64,000 nt of DNA from an uncultured Clostridium sp. (GCA_947302485.1 CAMYVO010000002.1:62001-126000), one strand, 5' to 3'; positions 39,557 to 48,995 are shown, numbered from the stretch's first letter. Notes: generated from the letters alone by a model not told the origin. Numbers and translations are program-made.

Positions 39557-40339
39557 TTATTGATTCTGCAAAGTTTTTTGCATTCCATTACTATCAATTT
39601 CATAATTATCTTTATATATTAATTCAGACACTGGAACTATATCAAATCCTTTTTCTTTAATATTGATAATAATTCTTTCTAAACTATCAGCAGTATGGTC
39701 TGTTCCATTATGCATTAATATAATACTTCCTTTAGTTATTTTATTATTTAACCTTGCCCACATCTGGTCACCATCTAGGCCATTATAGTCTAATGTATCT
39801 AGTGACCATTGTATCATTTTATATCCATTTTCTTCTGCAGCTTTAACTACTGTATCATTATATTCACCATATGGTCCTCTATATAGTGTTGGCTTTGTTT
39901 TTGTAATACTCTCAATTTTTTTACCACAATTTAATATCTCTTCTACATTTTGTTCATATGTTAAGCTGTTTACATGCTTATGATTATCAGAATGATTTGC
40001 TATTTCATGACCCGCTTCATATATCTTTTTTACACTATCAGGATACTTCTCAATCCAATCCCCTACCATAAAAAAAGTTACCTTTACAGCCTGTTTTGAT
40101 AAGGTGTCCAAAATTGTATCTATATCATCTGCATTCCAAGCACAATTTATTGTGAGTGAAACTTTATTTTCATCTGTTTGAACAGAATAAATTGGAAGCT
40201 TTTTATTAATACTTGCAGAAGTAAATAGTAACTGATTATCATTATGCCTTATAAAAATTGCAATTCCAAATAGAACAATAACTGTACTTAATGCCACAAT
40301 ATATGAATATATCTTTTGTTTATTAAAAACGAAGAACAT
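39557..40339 (-). CDS. Polysaccharide deacetylase (PdaB-like, membrane-anchored)
   Basis: 260 residues. N-terminal membrane helix (about 11-29), then a NodB domain: INCAWNADD replaces the usual TFDDG motif, zinc motif HSDNHKHV, RGPYGEYN, and a final LMHNGTDH. The altered first motif is common in sporulation-type PdaB relatives. Likely removes acetyl groups from cortex or wall glycan. Its ribosome binding site is buried in a terminator-like hairpin. Confidence 0.88.
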   Translation of the reverse strand: MFFVFNKQKIYSYIVALSTVIVLFGIAIFIRHNDNQLLFTSASINKKLPIYSVQTDENKVSLTINCAWNADDIDTILDTLSKQAVKVTFFMVGDWIEKYPDSVKKIYEAGHEIANHSDNHKHVNSLTYEQNVEEILNCGKKIESITKTKPTLYRGPYGEYNDTVVKAAEENGYKMIQWSLDTLDYNGLDGDQMWARLNNKITKGSIILMHNGTDHTADSLERIIINIKEKGFDIVPVSELIYKDNYEIDSNGMQKTLQNQ

Positions 40340-40340
40340 A

Positions 40341-40393
40341 AAAAACCTCCTAAAATAAACTATTACATATATATGTTTATTTTAAGAGGTTTA
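40341..40393 (-). promoter_or_regulatory. Terminator-like hairpin that contains the deacetylase ribosome binding site
   Basis: 18 paired bases (40342-40360 with 40375-40393, one G-U pair) around a 14-base loop. The 3' arm is TTTATTTTAGGAGG, followed by six T and directly ATG. Confidence 0.75.
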
Positions 40394-40502
40394 TGTATTA
40401 AATTTAAATTACTATTCTCTTTTTCTAATTAATATAATATAATATATTTAAATTTTTACAAATATTTATATTTTAGTATATTATAATTCATTGGAGGATT
40501 TT

Positions 40503-41828
40503 ATGAAAATTACAAAAATTGAAACAAACTTTAAAAGAAAACTGTTTTTTTATACCACATCTAATTTATCTTTTTCTGAAAAATATACTAATCAAGAAAA
40601 AGAATTAATAAATATATATCCAGATATAGAATATCAAGAAATTATAGGATTTGGAGGTGCTTTTACAGAAGCTGGTGGATACACATTATCTAAGGGAAAT
40701 GATGATTTATCTAATAAAATTCTTAGTGACTATTTTTCTGAAAATGGATTGAATTATAGCTTTTGTAGAACACATATAGGTAGCTGTGATTTTTCTTTAG
40801 AAAGTTACTCATATATTGAAAATAATGATATAAATACATTTTCTATAGAGCATGATAAATTATATTTAATACCTATGATAAAAAAATCAATAGAAATAAA
40901 TAAAAATTTAAAATTACTTGCATCTCCATGGAGTCCACCTGCATCTATGAAGAATAATAATAATCTTTGTCGTGGTGGAAAATTATTACCTGAATATTAT
41001 GAATTATATGCAAAATATTTAGTAAAATATATTAAAGCATATTTAAATGAAGAAATCCCTATAAATTATATGACTATACAAAATGAACCAAATGCAAAAC
41101 AGTTTTGGGAATCTTGCTTATTTACTGCATCAGAAGAAGCAACATTTGCAAATAGATATTTATATCCATATTTAATATCAAATAACATAAAAACAAAAGT
41201 ACTTGTATGGGATCATAATAAACAATGTGCTTTTAATAGATTTAAAGATTCTTTAAAAACCGGCGGAAATGCAATTTCAGGTTTAGCAGTACATTGGTAT
41301 AGTGGAGATTACTTTGAAGAATTAGAATTAATAAGAAATGCTTTTCCTGATAAACTAATAATACATTCAGAAGGATGTACTGGATATTCAAAATATAAAA
41401 AGTCTGAAGAAGTTAAAAATGGAGAAATTTACGCACACGATTTAATTGGTGATTTAAATGCAGGCATAAATGGTTTTATTGATTGGAATATGGTTTTAGA
41501 TTATCAAGGTGGTCCCAATCACAAGCATAATTACTGCAATGCTCCTATTATGGTTAATAAATATTATAATGGATATATTAAAAATTTAACATATTACTAC
41601 ATTGGGCATTTTAGCAAATATATAAAACCCGGAGCTAAAAGAATTGCATTTAGTAAGTTTACAGATAAAATTGAAGTTACCGCATTTAAGAATTTTGATA
41701 ACAGTATTATAGTTGTACTTCTAAATAGAACAGATTCTAAAATAAATTATAAATTAAATTTAAATGGTTGTTTATATCAAGATAGATTGGATAGTCATTG
41801 CATTGTAACATTTGTTATTAATATATAA
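40503..41828 (+). CDS. Glycoside hydrolase family 30 (glucosylceramidase-like)
   Basis: 441 residues from the ATG after TTGGAGGATTTT. GH30 features: IIGFGGAFTEAGGYTL near the start, acid/base Glu in MTIQNEPNA, nucleophile Glu in LIIHSEGC, and a C-terminal beta domain. No signal peptide, so it acts on imported oligosaccharides, perhaps with the ROK kinase downstream. Beta-glucosidase or beta-xylosidase activity is possible; the substrate is not determined. Confidence 0.9.
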   Translation: MKITKIETNFKRKLFFYTTSNLSFSEKYTNQEKELINIYPDIEYQEIIGFGGAFTEAGGYTLSKGNDDLSNKILSDYFSENGLNYSFCRTHIGSCDFSLESYSYIENNDINTFSIEHDKLYLIPMIKKSIEINKNLKLLASPWSPPASMKNNNNLCRGGKLLPEYYELYAKYLVKYIKAYLNEEIPINYMTIQNEPNAKQFWESCLFTASEEATFANRYLYPYLISNNIKTKVLVWDHNKQCAFNRFKDSLKTGGNAISGLAVHWYSGDYFEELELIRNAFPDKLIIHSEGCTGYSKYKKSEEVKNGEIYAHDLIGDLNAGINGFIDWNMVLDYQGGPNHKHNYCNAPIMVNKYYNGYIKNLTYYYIGHFSKYIKPGAKRIAFSKFTDKIEVTAFKNFDNSIIVVLLNRTDSKINYKLNLNGCLYQDRLDSHCIVTFVINI

Positions 41829-41990
41829 AAATGAGTAGCAATCTTTTTTATAATAATAATGTCCTGCAAACGGTAGTTATATATTAATAATATCGCTTCG
41901 TCCCGACGGAGCTCCCTGCTTCGCTCTATTATTAATATATAACTACCTGCGCGGACTTTAAATTTTATATTAAGATTGCTACTCATTTTT
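41827..41990. repeat. 164-bp long palindromic element between GH30 and ROK genes
   Basis: Outer arms 41827-41845 and 41972-41990 are perfect (19 nt). Inner arms 41872-41892 and 41927-41947 are perfect (21 nt, GGTAGTTATATATTAATAAT...). The centre (about 41893-41926) is much more GC-rich than the neighbourhood and repeats GCTTCG. It touches both stop codons of the convergent genes, so it can also act as a bidirectional terminator. It may be a mobile palindromic repeat. Confidence 0.75.
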
Positions 41991-42894
41991 ATAATATTGT
42001 TGCCCCAATTATTCCGGCATCGTTTCCTAAAACTGCTGATTTAATTTCAAAATCGTCTCTTCCAGCTTTTCCTTTACACTCTTTATTAACTTTTTCTCTT
42101 AATCTTTCTAAAAAGACATCTTCAAAATAAACAAAACTTCCACCAACCCCGATTATTTCTGGTTCAAAAATATTTATTAAATTTATAATTCCTAAGCTCA
42201 AATTTTCAAGAAAATCTTCTATTGTATTTTGTATGGTTTCATAATTTTTATCCTCTGGCTTAATATTTCTTATCATGTTTAATAACTCTTCTCCTCTTGT
42301 AGTTTCATCTAAACCTAATGATTTCCTTAAATTATTTTTGAAAGCCTTCATTGATGCATATCTTTCAAAGCATCCTTTTCTTCCACAAGTACATTCTATG
42401 CCATCTTTTTGTATAACCATATGTCCGAATTCATAACCTGGTCTTTTACCTGCAGTTAACATTTTGTTATCTAAAAAAGCTGCTCCACCAATTCCAGTTC
42501 CAAGTGTTAGAAATATACTTCTATGGTATCCTTTTAATACACCATATATATTTTCTGCAATTGCAGCACATTTAGCATCATTTCGTATTATAATTGGTAC
42601 ATTTATTTTTTCTTTTAACTTTTCAGCTAAATTATAATTTTTTATACCTACATTCCCAGAAGACAAAATAACTCCATCTATTGCAGTTCCAGGCATTGCT
42701 ATTCCAATCATTTCTATTCTATATTTTTTCATAAAATTTAAAGAGTTTAGAATAATGTATTCTTCAATGGACTTTCTTATATCTTTTTTTTCATTAGAAG
42801 TTAATCTTTTTTCTGTCTTTTCTATAATTTTTCCATTTTCGTCAACAACTCCTACACTAATATGGCTCCCACCAATATCTATTCCTATTTTCAT
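41989..42894 (-). CDS. ROK family sugar kinase (glucokinase-like)
   Basis: 301 residues from the ATG after AGGTGAG (MKIGIDIGGSHISVG). ATP loop DIGGSHIS, GTGIGGA in LTLGTGIGGAAF, and the ROK zinc motif CTCGRKGCFERYAS. Phosphorylates a hexose. Convergent with the GH30 gene, and a likely metabolic partner. Sugar specificity is inferred only from family. Confidence 0.92.
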   Translation of the reverse strand: MKIGIDIGGSHISVGVVDENGKIIEKTEKRLTSNEKKDIRKSIEEYIILNSLNFMKKYRIEMIGIAMPGTAIDGVILSSGNVGIKNYNLAEKLKEKINVPIIIRNDAKCAAIAENIYGVLKGYHRSIFLTLGTGIGGAAFLDNKMLTAGKRPGYEFGHMVIQKDGIECTCGRKGCFERYASMKAFKNNLRKSLGLDETTRGEELLNMIRNIKPEDKNYETIQNTIEDFLENLSLGIINLINIFEPEIIGVGGSFVYFEDVFLERLREKVNKECKGKAGRDDFEIKSAVLGNDAGIIGATIL

Positions 42895-42911
42895 AATCAA
42901 TCTCACCTAAC

Positions 42912-43604
42912 TTACATTATATGGTACAAAAAGTTTGTATAAATCATAACTACTATATTAGATATACTTAAGAATAAAAGAATTGGTGTGTTTTTAAATA
43001 ATATATCTTTCCTTTTCTTTCTTCTTATTATATTAGCTATTCCTTTTATTGCAAATACAAATGCTATTGCAGCAACTGTTAAAAGACATGTCAAAATAAA
43101 CACATAGGCAGATGTAAATATTAATATGTATATACATAGCATTAGTATACTAATAAGATAATTAGATTTCAATTTTTCTTTTAGTAATAATGTATCTATT
43201 AATAATAATAATAGTAATATAAATAGATAAATTACATATCTATATGCAAATCCCACTGTGATACTTATATATATAGAATAAATCATGCTAGCTATAATTC
43301 CAACAAACAGTGCGGCTTTATTTATTATTTTTTTTTGTTTATCAGTTACCGCAATTACAAGTAGTGTTGATATATAAATTAATCCAAATACTAAGTAAGC
43401 AATATAATTTATATTTATATTAATTTTATTAAAATCTAGTGAAAATGCATAAATTAAAAATATTCCACCTATTAGTAATTCAATTAAGATATTTTTAAAC
43501 ACTTTCTTTAATGTTAGTTTCTCTTTTTTAAATAAAAAATAAGTTAAAAATATTCCAAATAAAATACCTGATAGAAAAATAATAATAGGTATGTATCTCT
43601 CCAT
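42912..43604 (-). CDS. Multi-pass membrane protein of unknown function
   Basis: 230 residues with about seven or eight hydrophobic segments and short loops. Mostly I, L, Y, F; no recognisable motif. Directly upstream of the ROK kinase on the same strand. Confidence 0.65.
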   Translation of the reverse strand: MERYIPIIIFLSGILFGIFLTYFLFKKEKLTLKKVFKNILIELLIGGIFLIYAFSLDFNKINININYIAYLVFGLIYISTLLVIAVTDKQKKIINKAALFVGIIASMIYSIYISITVGFAYRYVIYLFILLLLLLIDTLLLKEKLKSNYLISILMLCIYILIFTSAYVFILTCLLTVAAIAFVFAIKGIANIIRRKKRKDILFKNTPILLFLSISNIVVMIYTNFLYHIM

Positions 43605-43629
43605 AATATTCCTCCTATTAACAATAAAA

Positions 43630-43652
43630 GCACATACAGTTTTTATATGTGC
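43630..43652 (-). terminator. Terminator after the pilin-like gene
   Basis: GCACATA / TATGTGC stem with a nine-base loop and T run on the minus strand. Confidence 0.6.
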
Positions 43653-43667
43653 CTCATATTATTTTAT

Positions 43668-43886
43668 TTAATTTGTATTATTTACAACTTCTGTACGGTT
43701 TATTTCTTGTACTTGTAATGCTTCACTATTTATAGACTCATTATTATTATTTTGTTTTATTAAATCATTTTCAGAAATAACTCCACTATCAAAAACAAGT
43801 AAAATCGTTGTAAATGCAATCATTAACAATATAGCTACTGACAATGTAAGCATAGCAAGTGTTATTCCTTTTTCGTTTTTTATCAT
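43668..43886 (-). CDS. Small protein with prepilin-like N-terminus
   Basis: 72 residues. NEKGITLAMLTLSVAILLMIAFTTIL resembles the KGFTL-type prepilin signal, but the Glu5 position is not Glu. The remainder is a short N/E/Q-rich tail. Likely a small pilin-like or single-pass membrane protein. No pilus assembly genes are beside it. Preceded by AAGGAGG, itself in a very short hairpin. Confidence 0.6.
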   Translation of the reverse strand: MIKNEKGITLAMLTLSVAILLMIAFTTILLVFDSGVISENDLIKQNNNNESINSEALQVQEINRTEVVNNTN

Positions 43887-43910
43887 ATCTGTTCCTCCTT
43901 ATTTTAAAAG

Positions 43911-43945
43911 GATGACCCAAAAGGGTCTGACCCTTTTGGGTCATC
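43911..43945. terminator. Hairpin with GGGTCTGACCC core
   Basis: Perfect arms GATGACCCAAAAGGGT / ACCCTTTTGGGTCATC around a short core; follows rsmB on the minus strand. Same design as 17149-17200 and 49049-49083. Confidence 0.75.
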
Positions 43946-44003
43946 TTTATTTTATAATAGTTTTATTAAAAGTCAATACTATTTTAAAATTTCTATTAAT
44001 TAT

Positions 44004-45272
44004 TTAACTTTTTCTTTTAAGTTTACATATGAAAAATCCATCTTGATTTTCATCCGGGAGAATAGTCTCTTCCTGTACTATAGACCAGTTAGAATTTTTG
44101 TTTATAAAGTCACGCACAACCTCTTCATTTTCAGCTTTAAAAATACTACATGTTGAATACACTAAATCTCCACCAATTTTTAAATAATTAGAACAATTTT
44201 CTAATATTTGTCTTTGAATTTTCACTATTGCTTCTATGTCTTCTTTTTTTCTTTGCCATTTAATATCAGGCTTTCTTTTAATTACTCCTATTCCAAGACA
44301 TGGTACATCAAGTAAAATTTTATCAAAACTCTTATCTAATTCTTCGTATTTCTTACATGCATCTTTAACTTCAGTTTGTATTATTAGGATTCCTAGACGT
44401 TTTGCATTTTGAGTTACTAAATTTAATCTATGTTCATATAAATCCCAGGCATAAATCTTTCCTTGATTATTCATTATTTCTGCCAAATGAGTTGTTTTAC
44501 CTCCTGGTGCACTACAAGCATCTAATACCATCTGTTTAGATTTAGGATTTAAAATTTTAGCTGTTAGTCCAGCAGAAATGTCCTGCACAGTAAAATATCC
44601 ATTTTTATATAAATCTAAATGTGAAATATTTTTTATTTTTAAGTGTAAAAAATCTTCGAATTCTGTTTCTTCAAATTCTATGTTATTATCCTTAAGTTTT
44701 TCTATAAAATCCTCTTTGGAAATTTTTAACAAATTTATTCTTATAGTTATTTTAGGTTTTAAATTAAATGATTTACAAATTCTTTCTACTTCTTCTGATG
44801 AATAATCTTTTTGTAATTCTTCTATTATCCATTCTGGAACTGAATATTTATTAGATAAATCTTGCATCTCTTCATAGTCTTTTATTTCTACTTTTCTTAG
44901 TATTGCATTTACAAATCCAGATGATTTTGGTCCATACTTTCTAGCTAGATTTACACTTTCATTTACAGCTGCTGATTTTGGCACCTTATCTAGAAAAATT
45001 ATTTGATAAACTCCCATCCTTAATATATTTAAAATCCATTTTGATATTTTTCGAAGCGGAATACTTGAATATTTTTTTATAATATTATCAATTGTAAGTT
45101 TCCACGAAACAGTACCATATACAAGTTCAGATATAAAGCTTATGTCTTGAGAAGTTAGTTTTTCTCTATTTTTATTTAAATAATCATCTAATATTAAATT
45201 TGAATATGAATTGTTTTCACTTATGTCATATAATATTTTAACTGAGATCTCTCTTGCAAAATCTAATTTCAC
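44004..45272 (-). CDS. rsmB: 16S rRNA (cytosine-C5)-methyltransferase RsmB
   Basis: 422 residues. N-terminal NusB-like RNA-binding domain, then a SAM-binding fold with DACSAPGGKTTHLAE, the catalytic PC motif in LLDVPCLGIGVIKRKPD and YSTCSIF with the second cysteine. Ends two bases before the P-type ATPase gene start. Confidence 0.95.
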   Translation of the reverse strand: MKLDFAREISVKILYDISENNSYSNLILDDYLNKNREKLTSQDISFISELVYGTVSWKLTIDNIIKKYSSIPLRKISKWILNILRMGVYQIIFLDKVPKSAAVNESVNLARKYGPKSSGFVNAILRKVEIKDYEEMQDLSNKYSVPEWIIEELQKDYSSEEVERICKSFNLKPKITIRINLLKISKEDFIEKLKDNNIEFEETEFEDFLHLKIKNISHLDLYKNGYFTVQDISAGLTAKILNPKSKQMVLDACSAPGGKTTHLAEIMNNQGKIYAWDLYEHRLNLVTQNAKRLGILIIQTEVKDACKKYEELDKSFDKILLDVPCLGIGVIKRKPDIKWQRKKEDIEAIVKIQRQILENCSNYLKIGGDLVYSTCSIFKAENEEVVRDFINKNSNWSIVQEETILPDENQDGFFICKLKRKS

Positions 45273-45274
45273 TT

Positions 45275-47215
45275 TTATTCTCCTTTTATAATTCTAATTG
45301 AATTCATAACAGTTAAGAATGTAACACCTGTATCGGCTAATACCGCACTCCATATTGGTGCAATTCCAATAAATCCTAGTATTATTACAATTAACTTAAC
45401 TAATAAAGAAAAAATAATATTAAACTTACATATATTTATTGTTTTCTTAGCAGTATGTATGCTCTTTGGTAATACATTAATTTTATTTGTAATTAATATA
45501 CCATCAGAAATACTATTTGCAATATGTGTACCTTGTCCCATTGATATCCCTATATTTGCTGCAGCAAGTACTGGAGCATCATTTATTCCATCTCCCACAA
45601 AAATAACGTTCTCGTTTTCATTTTTTAGTTTCTCTATGATTTCCTGTTTTTCTTTAGGCAATAAATCAGGATAAAATTCTTTAATATTTAACTCATTTGC
45701 AATTTTCTTTGCTGCAATCTCATTGTCTCCTGTAAGCATAACAACTCTATTTATTTTTTCTTTTTTTAGTTCTCTAATAATTTGAGTACTTCCTTCATTC
45801 ACTTTTTCCTTTAAAAATATATATCCCTCAACTTTTTTATTGATAGCTATATATAAACTTGCATATTGTATGTTCTTTGTATCTATTTCATATTTTTTTA
45901 GTAATTTTTTATTTCCAAGAACTACTTCTTTTCCTTCTAGTTTACTATAAATTCCATGTCCAGCTATTTCTTCATAATCTTCATATTCTAATATATCAGC
46001 ATTTTCTTCTAAAAATGCTTTACTAATAGGATGGGTTGATAATTTCTCCAGATTAACAATATATTGCATAATTTTTTCTTTATCATAATTTCCGATAGTT
46101 TCAATTCTATCTAATACCATTTCTCCTGTTGTTAATGTTCCAGTCTTATCAAATGCTGCTACAGTTGCTTTTGATAATTTTTCTAAATATTTTGTTCCTT
46201 TTAATAATAATCCTTTTTTAGAAATTGCACCAACTCCAGAAAACATTGCAAGTGGTATAGATATAACTATACTACATGGACATGAAGCAACTAAAAAAAT
46301 TAAACTTCGAATCATCCACTCCTCAAATCTAAATCCTGAAAATAAAGGTACAACAACAGCAATCAATAACGCAAGTATTAATACTACTGGTGTATATATT
46401 TTTGAAAATCTTGTTATAAACTTTTCTGTTTCTCCTTTATTAGTAGTAGCTTCATATACTAAATCTATAATTTGTGTTATTGTGGAATTTTTATAATCCT
46501 TTTCTACTTTTATTTTAAGTGGTCCACTTATATTTAGACTACCAGATAAAATTTCTTCATTTTCACAAACATCAACTAATATACTTTCACCAGTTATAGC
46601 TGACTTATCTATTCTAGAACTGCCTGAAAATACAATTCCATCAAGTGGAACTTTTTCTCCTGGTTTTACTAAAATTATCTCTCCTATCTTAACATCTTCA
46701 GATTTTTTTATCTCTATTTCTCCATTATCATTAATTACATTGGCAATATCAACTTTAATTTTAACAATGTCTTCAATATTTTTTTGTGACCTGTCAACTA
46801 TTTTATCTTCCAAAAATTCTCCAAGTCTAAATAATAGTATTACTAAACAAGCTTCTGGATATTGTCCTAATGCAAAAGCCGCAATAGTTGCAATTGTCAT
46901 AAGTGTGCTTTCCTCAAAATTTAACTTTATTAGATTTTTTATACCTTCTATTAAGATTTCATATCCTGAAAGTAAAATAACTACAAGATATGTTATTATA
47001 TAGTATTTAGGTTTTATAAAGAAAAATGATAATATAAATAATATTACTGCTACTACATAAATAAGTAACTCTAATCTCTTTTCTTTCTTTTTATTATTAT
47101 GAGTATGATTATGAACATGATTTTCTTCTTCATGATGTTTATGATGTTCACTATGGTTTTCTATATCTTTACATATACAATTATATTTTCCACAATATTC
47201 ACACTTTTTCTTCAT
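45275..47215 (-). CDS. Zinc/cadmium/lead P1B-type ATPase
   Basis: 646 residues. The N-terminus has no HMA domain but a short Cys/His-rich tract (CEYCGKYNC then HHKHHEEENHVHNHTHN), a likely metal-binding region. Transmembrane CPC motif in ASCPCSIVISIP, phosphorylation site DKTGTLTTGE, LSTHPIS (SerHP), GDGINDAPVLAAANIG, fitting the Zn/Cd/Pb export group (ZntA/CadA type). Follows an ArsR-type sensor by 13 bases. Confidence 0.95.
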   Translation of the reverse strand: MKKKCEYCGKYNCICKDIENHSEHHKHHEEENHVHNHTHNNKKKEKRLELLIYVVAVILFILSFFFIKPKYYIITYLVVILLSGYEILIEGIKNLIKLNFEESTLMTIATIAAFALGQYPEACLVILLFRLGEFLEDKIVDRSQKNIEDIVKIKVDIANVINDNGEIEIKKSEDVKIGEIILVKPGEKVPLDGIVFSGSSRIDKSAITGESILVDVCENEEILSGSLNISGPLKIKVEKDYKNSTITQIIDLVYEATTNKGETEKFITRFSKIYTPVVLILALLIAVVVPLFSGFRFEEWMIRSLIFLVASCPCSIVISIPLAMFSGVGAISKKGLLLKGTKYLEKLSKATVAAFDKTGTLTTGEMVLDRIETIGNYDKEKIMQYIVNLEKLSTHPISKAFLEENADILEYEDYEEIAGHGIYSKLEGKEVVLGNKKLLKKYEIDTKNIQYASLYIAINKKVEGYIFLKEKVNEGSTQIIRELKKEKINRVVMLTGDNEIAAKKIANELNIKEFYPDLLPKEKQEIIEKLKNENENVIFVGDGINDAPVLAAANIGISMGQGTHIANSISDGILITNKINVLPKSIHTAKKTINICKFNIIFSLLVKLIVIILGFIGIAPIWSAVLADTGVTFLTVMNSIRIIKGE

Positions 47216-47228
47216 TTTATTCCTCCTA

Positions 47229-47531
47229 CTATTCTCTTATATGTTCTAGTGCAATAGATATTATTTTTTTAACATGATCATCTTGTACAGTATAATATAC
47301 TTGTTTACCCTCTTTTCTGTATTTTACTAATTTATTATTTCTTAATATTTGTAATTGATGAGAAACATTTGACTGAGTTAAATTAAGTGCTTGGCATAAA
47401 TCATACACACATAACTCTTTTTCTAAAATAGCAAACATTATTTTTATTCTTGTATTATCTGAGAATATTTTAAAAATTGTTACTAAATCCTCAATTTCTT
47501 CCTTTTTTGATATATCAATTTTTTCTTTCAT
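47229..47531 (-). CDS. ArsR/SmtB family metal-sensing repressor
   Basis: 100 residues. Winged HTH with LNLTQSNVSHQLQILRNNKLVKYRKEG. The C-terminal helix has DDHVKKIISIALEHIRE, matching the alpha-5 zinc site DxHx10HxxE of SmtB/CzrA. Also ELCVYDLC in helix 3 as in CadC-like sensors. It should release the operator on binding zinc, derepressing the ATPase. Confidence 0.93.
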   Translation of the reverse strand: MKEKIDISKKEEIEDLVTIFKIFSDNTRIKIMFAILEKELCVYDLCQALNLTQSNVSHQLQILRNNKLVKYRKEGKQVYYTVQDDHVKKIISIALEHIRE

Positions 47532-47542
47532 TCTATCACCTT

Positions 47543-47586
47543 TTATATATTAATATATGTTCATTTATTCATATGTTAATATATAA
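47543..47586 (-). promoter_or_regulatory. Inverted repeat, likely operator of the metal-efflux operon
   Basis: TTATATATTAACATATG and CATATATTAATATATAA (one mismatch) separated by ten bases, immediately before the sensor gene; placed where SmtB/CzrA-type repressors bind. Confidence 0.55.
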
Positions 47587-47631
47587 TATCTATTCTGTCA
47601 ATATATTATTATATAAATATATTGTATATTT

Positions 47632-47682
47632 AAAAATAGACTAAAAATAATATAATTAATATATTATTTTTAGTCTATTTTT
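47632..47682 (-). terminator. Terminator of the infC-rpmI-rplT operon
   Basis: Perfect 23-bp stem (47632-47654 with 47660-47682) and a T run. Confidence 0.9.
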
Positions 47683-47705
47683 GTTACACTCTTTTTATTT
47701 AAATT

Positions 47706-48056
47706 CTAAGCTTTTTTTGCTATTTCTGCAATTTCAGTAAATGCTTTTGGATCTGTAACAGCTATTTCAGCTAGCATTTTTCTGTTTATAGCAACATTTG
47801 CTTTTTTAAGTCCAGATATTAATGTGCTGTATGTTAATCCATTTTGTCTTGCAGCAGCATTAATTCTTGTAATCCATAATTTTCTAAAATTACTCTTTTT
47901 ATCTTTTCTTCCTATATAAGCATACATTCCTGATTTCATAACAGCTTGTTTTGCCATTCTAAATCTATAATGTTTTGCTCCATAATATCCTTTTGCTTGT
48001 TTTAATACTTTTTTATGTTTTTTACGAGTAATTCTTGCTGTTTTTACTCTTGCCAT
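47706..48056 (-). CDS. rplT: 50S ribosomal protein L20
   Basis: 116 residues with the conserved [26 protein letters not shown] start and [20 protein letters not shown]. Assembly protein of the large subunit, and the likely repressor acting on the operon leader. Confidence 0.98.
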   Translation of the reverse strand: MARVKTARITRKKHKKVLKQAKGYYGAKHYRFRMAKQAVMKSGMYAYIGRKDKKSNFRKLWITRINAAARQNGLTYSTLISGLKKANVAINRKMLAEIAVTDPKAFTEIAEIAKKA

Positions 48057-48077
48057 TTTATTCCCTCCTTGTTATTT

Positions 48078-48284
48078 CTATTTATTATCATATGGTAATA
48101 GTTTTTTAATTCCTGCTACACAAGTCTTATCTGCATATGCGCTTGGATTTCTTGCACCTTTTTTTTGTCTTTTCGTTTTATTAGCTAAAAGATGTCTTCT
48201 GTTTGAAGTTGTTCTTTTAATTTTTCCTGTAGCTGTCATTTTATATCTTTTCTTTGCAGCTTTATTTGTTTTTAGTTTTGGCAT
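48078..48284 (-). CDS. rpmI: 50S ribosomal protein L35
   Basis: 68 residues, [24 protein letters not shown] then [13 protein letters not shown]; normal L35. Between infC and rplT. Confidence 0.97.
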   Translation of the reverse strand: MPKLKTNKAAKKRYKMTATGKIKRTTSNRRHLLANKTKRQKKGARNPSAYADKTCVAGIKKLLPYDNK

Positions 48285-48304
48285 ATTTATCCCTCCTATT
48301 TAAA

Positions 48305-48814
48305 TTATTTATTTTTTGATAAAATTACAAACATATTTTTACCTTCTAAAGTAGGCTTTTTATCAGGTGAAGCTATATCTGATAAACTTTCTATAAATTT
48401 ATTTAAGTTTTCTTCTCCTGCTTTTGTATAATTTAATTCTCTTCCTCTAAATCTAACTGTAATTTTTACTTTAGAACCATCTTCTAAAAATTTTCTTGCA
48501 TTTTTTGCTTTAAAATTAAAATCATGTTCCTCCGTATTTGGAGTAATTCTAATTTCTTTAAGTTCAAATGTTTTTTGTTTTTTCTTTGCTTCTTTTTCTT
48601 TTTTAGCTTGTTCAAATTTATATTTTCCATAGTTCATCATTTTGCATACTGGTGGATTTCCATTTGGAGCAACTAAAACTAAATCTAAATTTTTATCCAT
48701 TGCCATGTCTATAGCTTTAGAAGTACTCATTACTCCTAATTTTTCTCCAGTATCACTAATAACTTGAACCTCATTTACTCTTATTTGTTCATTGATTGGT
48801 AACTCTTGCTTTAT
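48305..48814 (-). CDS. infC: Translation initiation factor IF-3, apparently starting at ATA
   Basis: 169 residues from ATA at 48814 (I-K-Q-E-L-P-I-N-E-Q-I-R). The ribosome binding site GGAGGTG is six bases before this ATA; the nearest ATG overlaps that site and so is not usable. Noncanonical starts (AUU and similar) are the known basis of IF-3 autoregulation. N- and C-domains complete (KMMNYGKYKFEQAKKEKEAKKK, RFRGRELNYTKAGE). Confidence 0.9.
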   Translation of the reverse strand: MKQELPINEQIRVNEVQVISDTGEKLGVMSTSKAIDMAMDKNLDLVLVAPNGNPPVCKMMNYGKYKFEQAKKEKEAKKKQKTFELKEIRITPNTEEHDFNFKAKNARKFLEDGSKVKITVRFRGRELNYTKAGEENLNKFIESLSDIASPDKKPTLEGKNMFVILSKNK

Positions 48815-48835
48815 ATAAAACACCTCCATAAAATA

Positions 48836-48990
48836 TATATGCATAACATAAAAAGAAGATTGACTTTTTATAAGCCAATCCACACACTCTTATTGTATAA
48901 ACAATAATAATTAAAAATATATTCTATTTTTAATATAACCTGTTTCCTTTCTTGGATAAGGTGAGAAGTGGATGACTTCTTCTTGCATAG
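48836..48990 (-). promoter_or_regulatory. Likely L20 leader of infC-rpmI-rplT
   Basis: The 5' region carries GAAGTCATCCACTTC, then CTCACCTTATCC and CAGGTTATA, an arrangement like the Firmicutes L20 leader, followed by an AAAAATAGAATATATTTTT stem. L20 would bind and reduce expression. Confidence 0.6.
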
Positions 48991-48995
48991 ATTAT

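Noticed and set aside
41795-41986. 63-codon minus-strand reading frame
   Set aside because: It lies almost wholly within the long palindrome and overlaps the GH30 end; no ribosome binding site.
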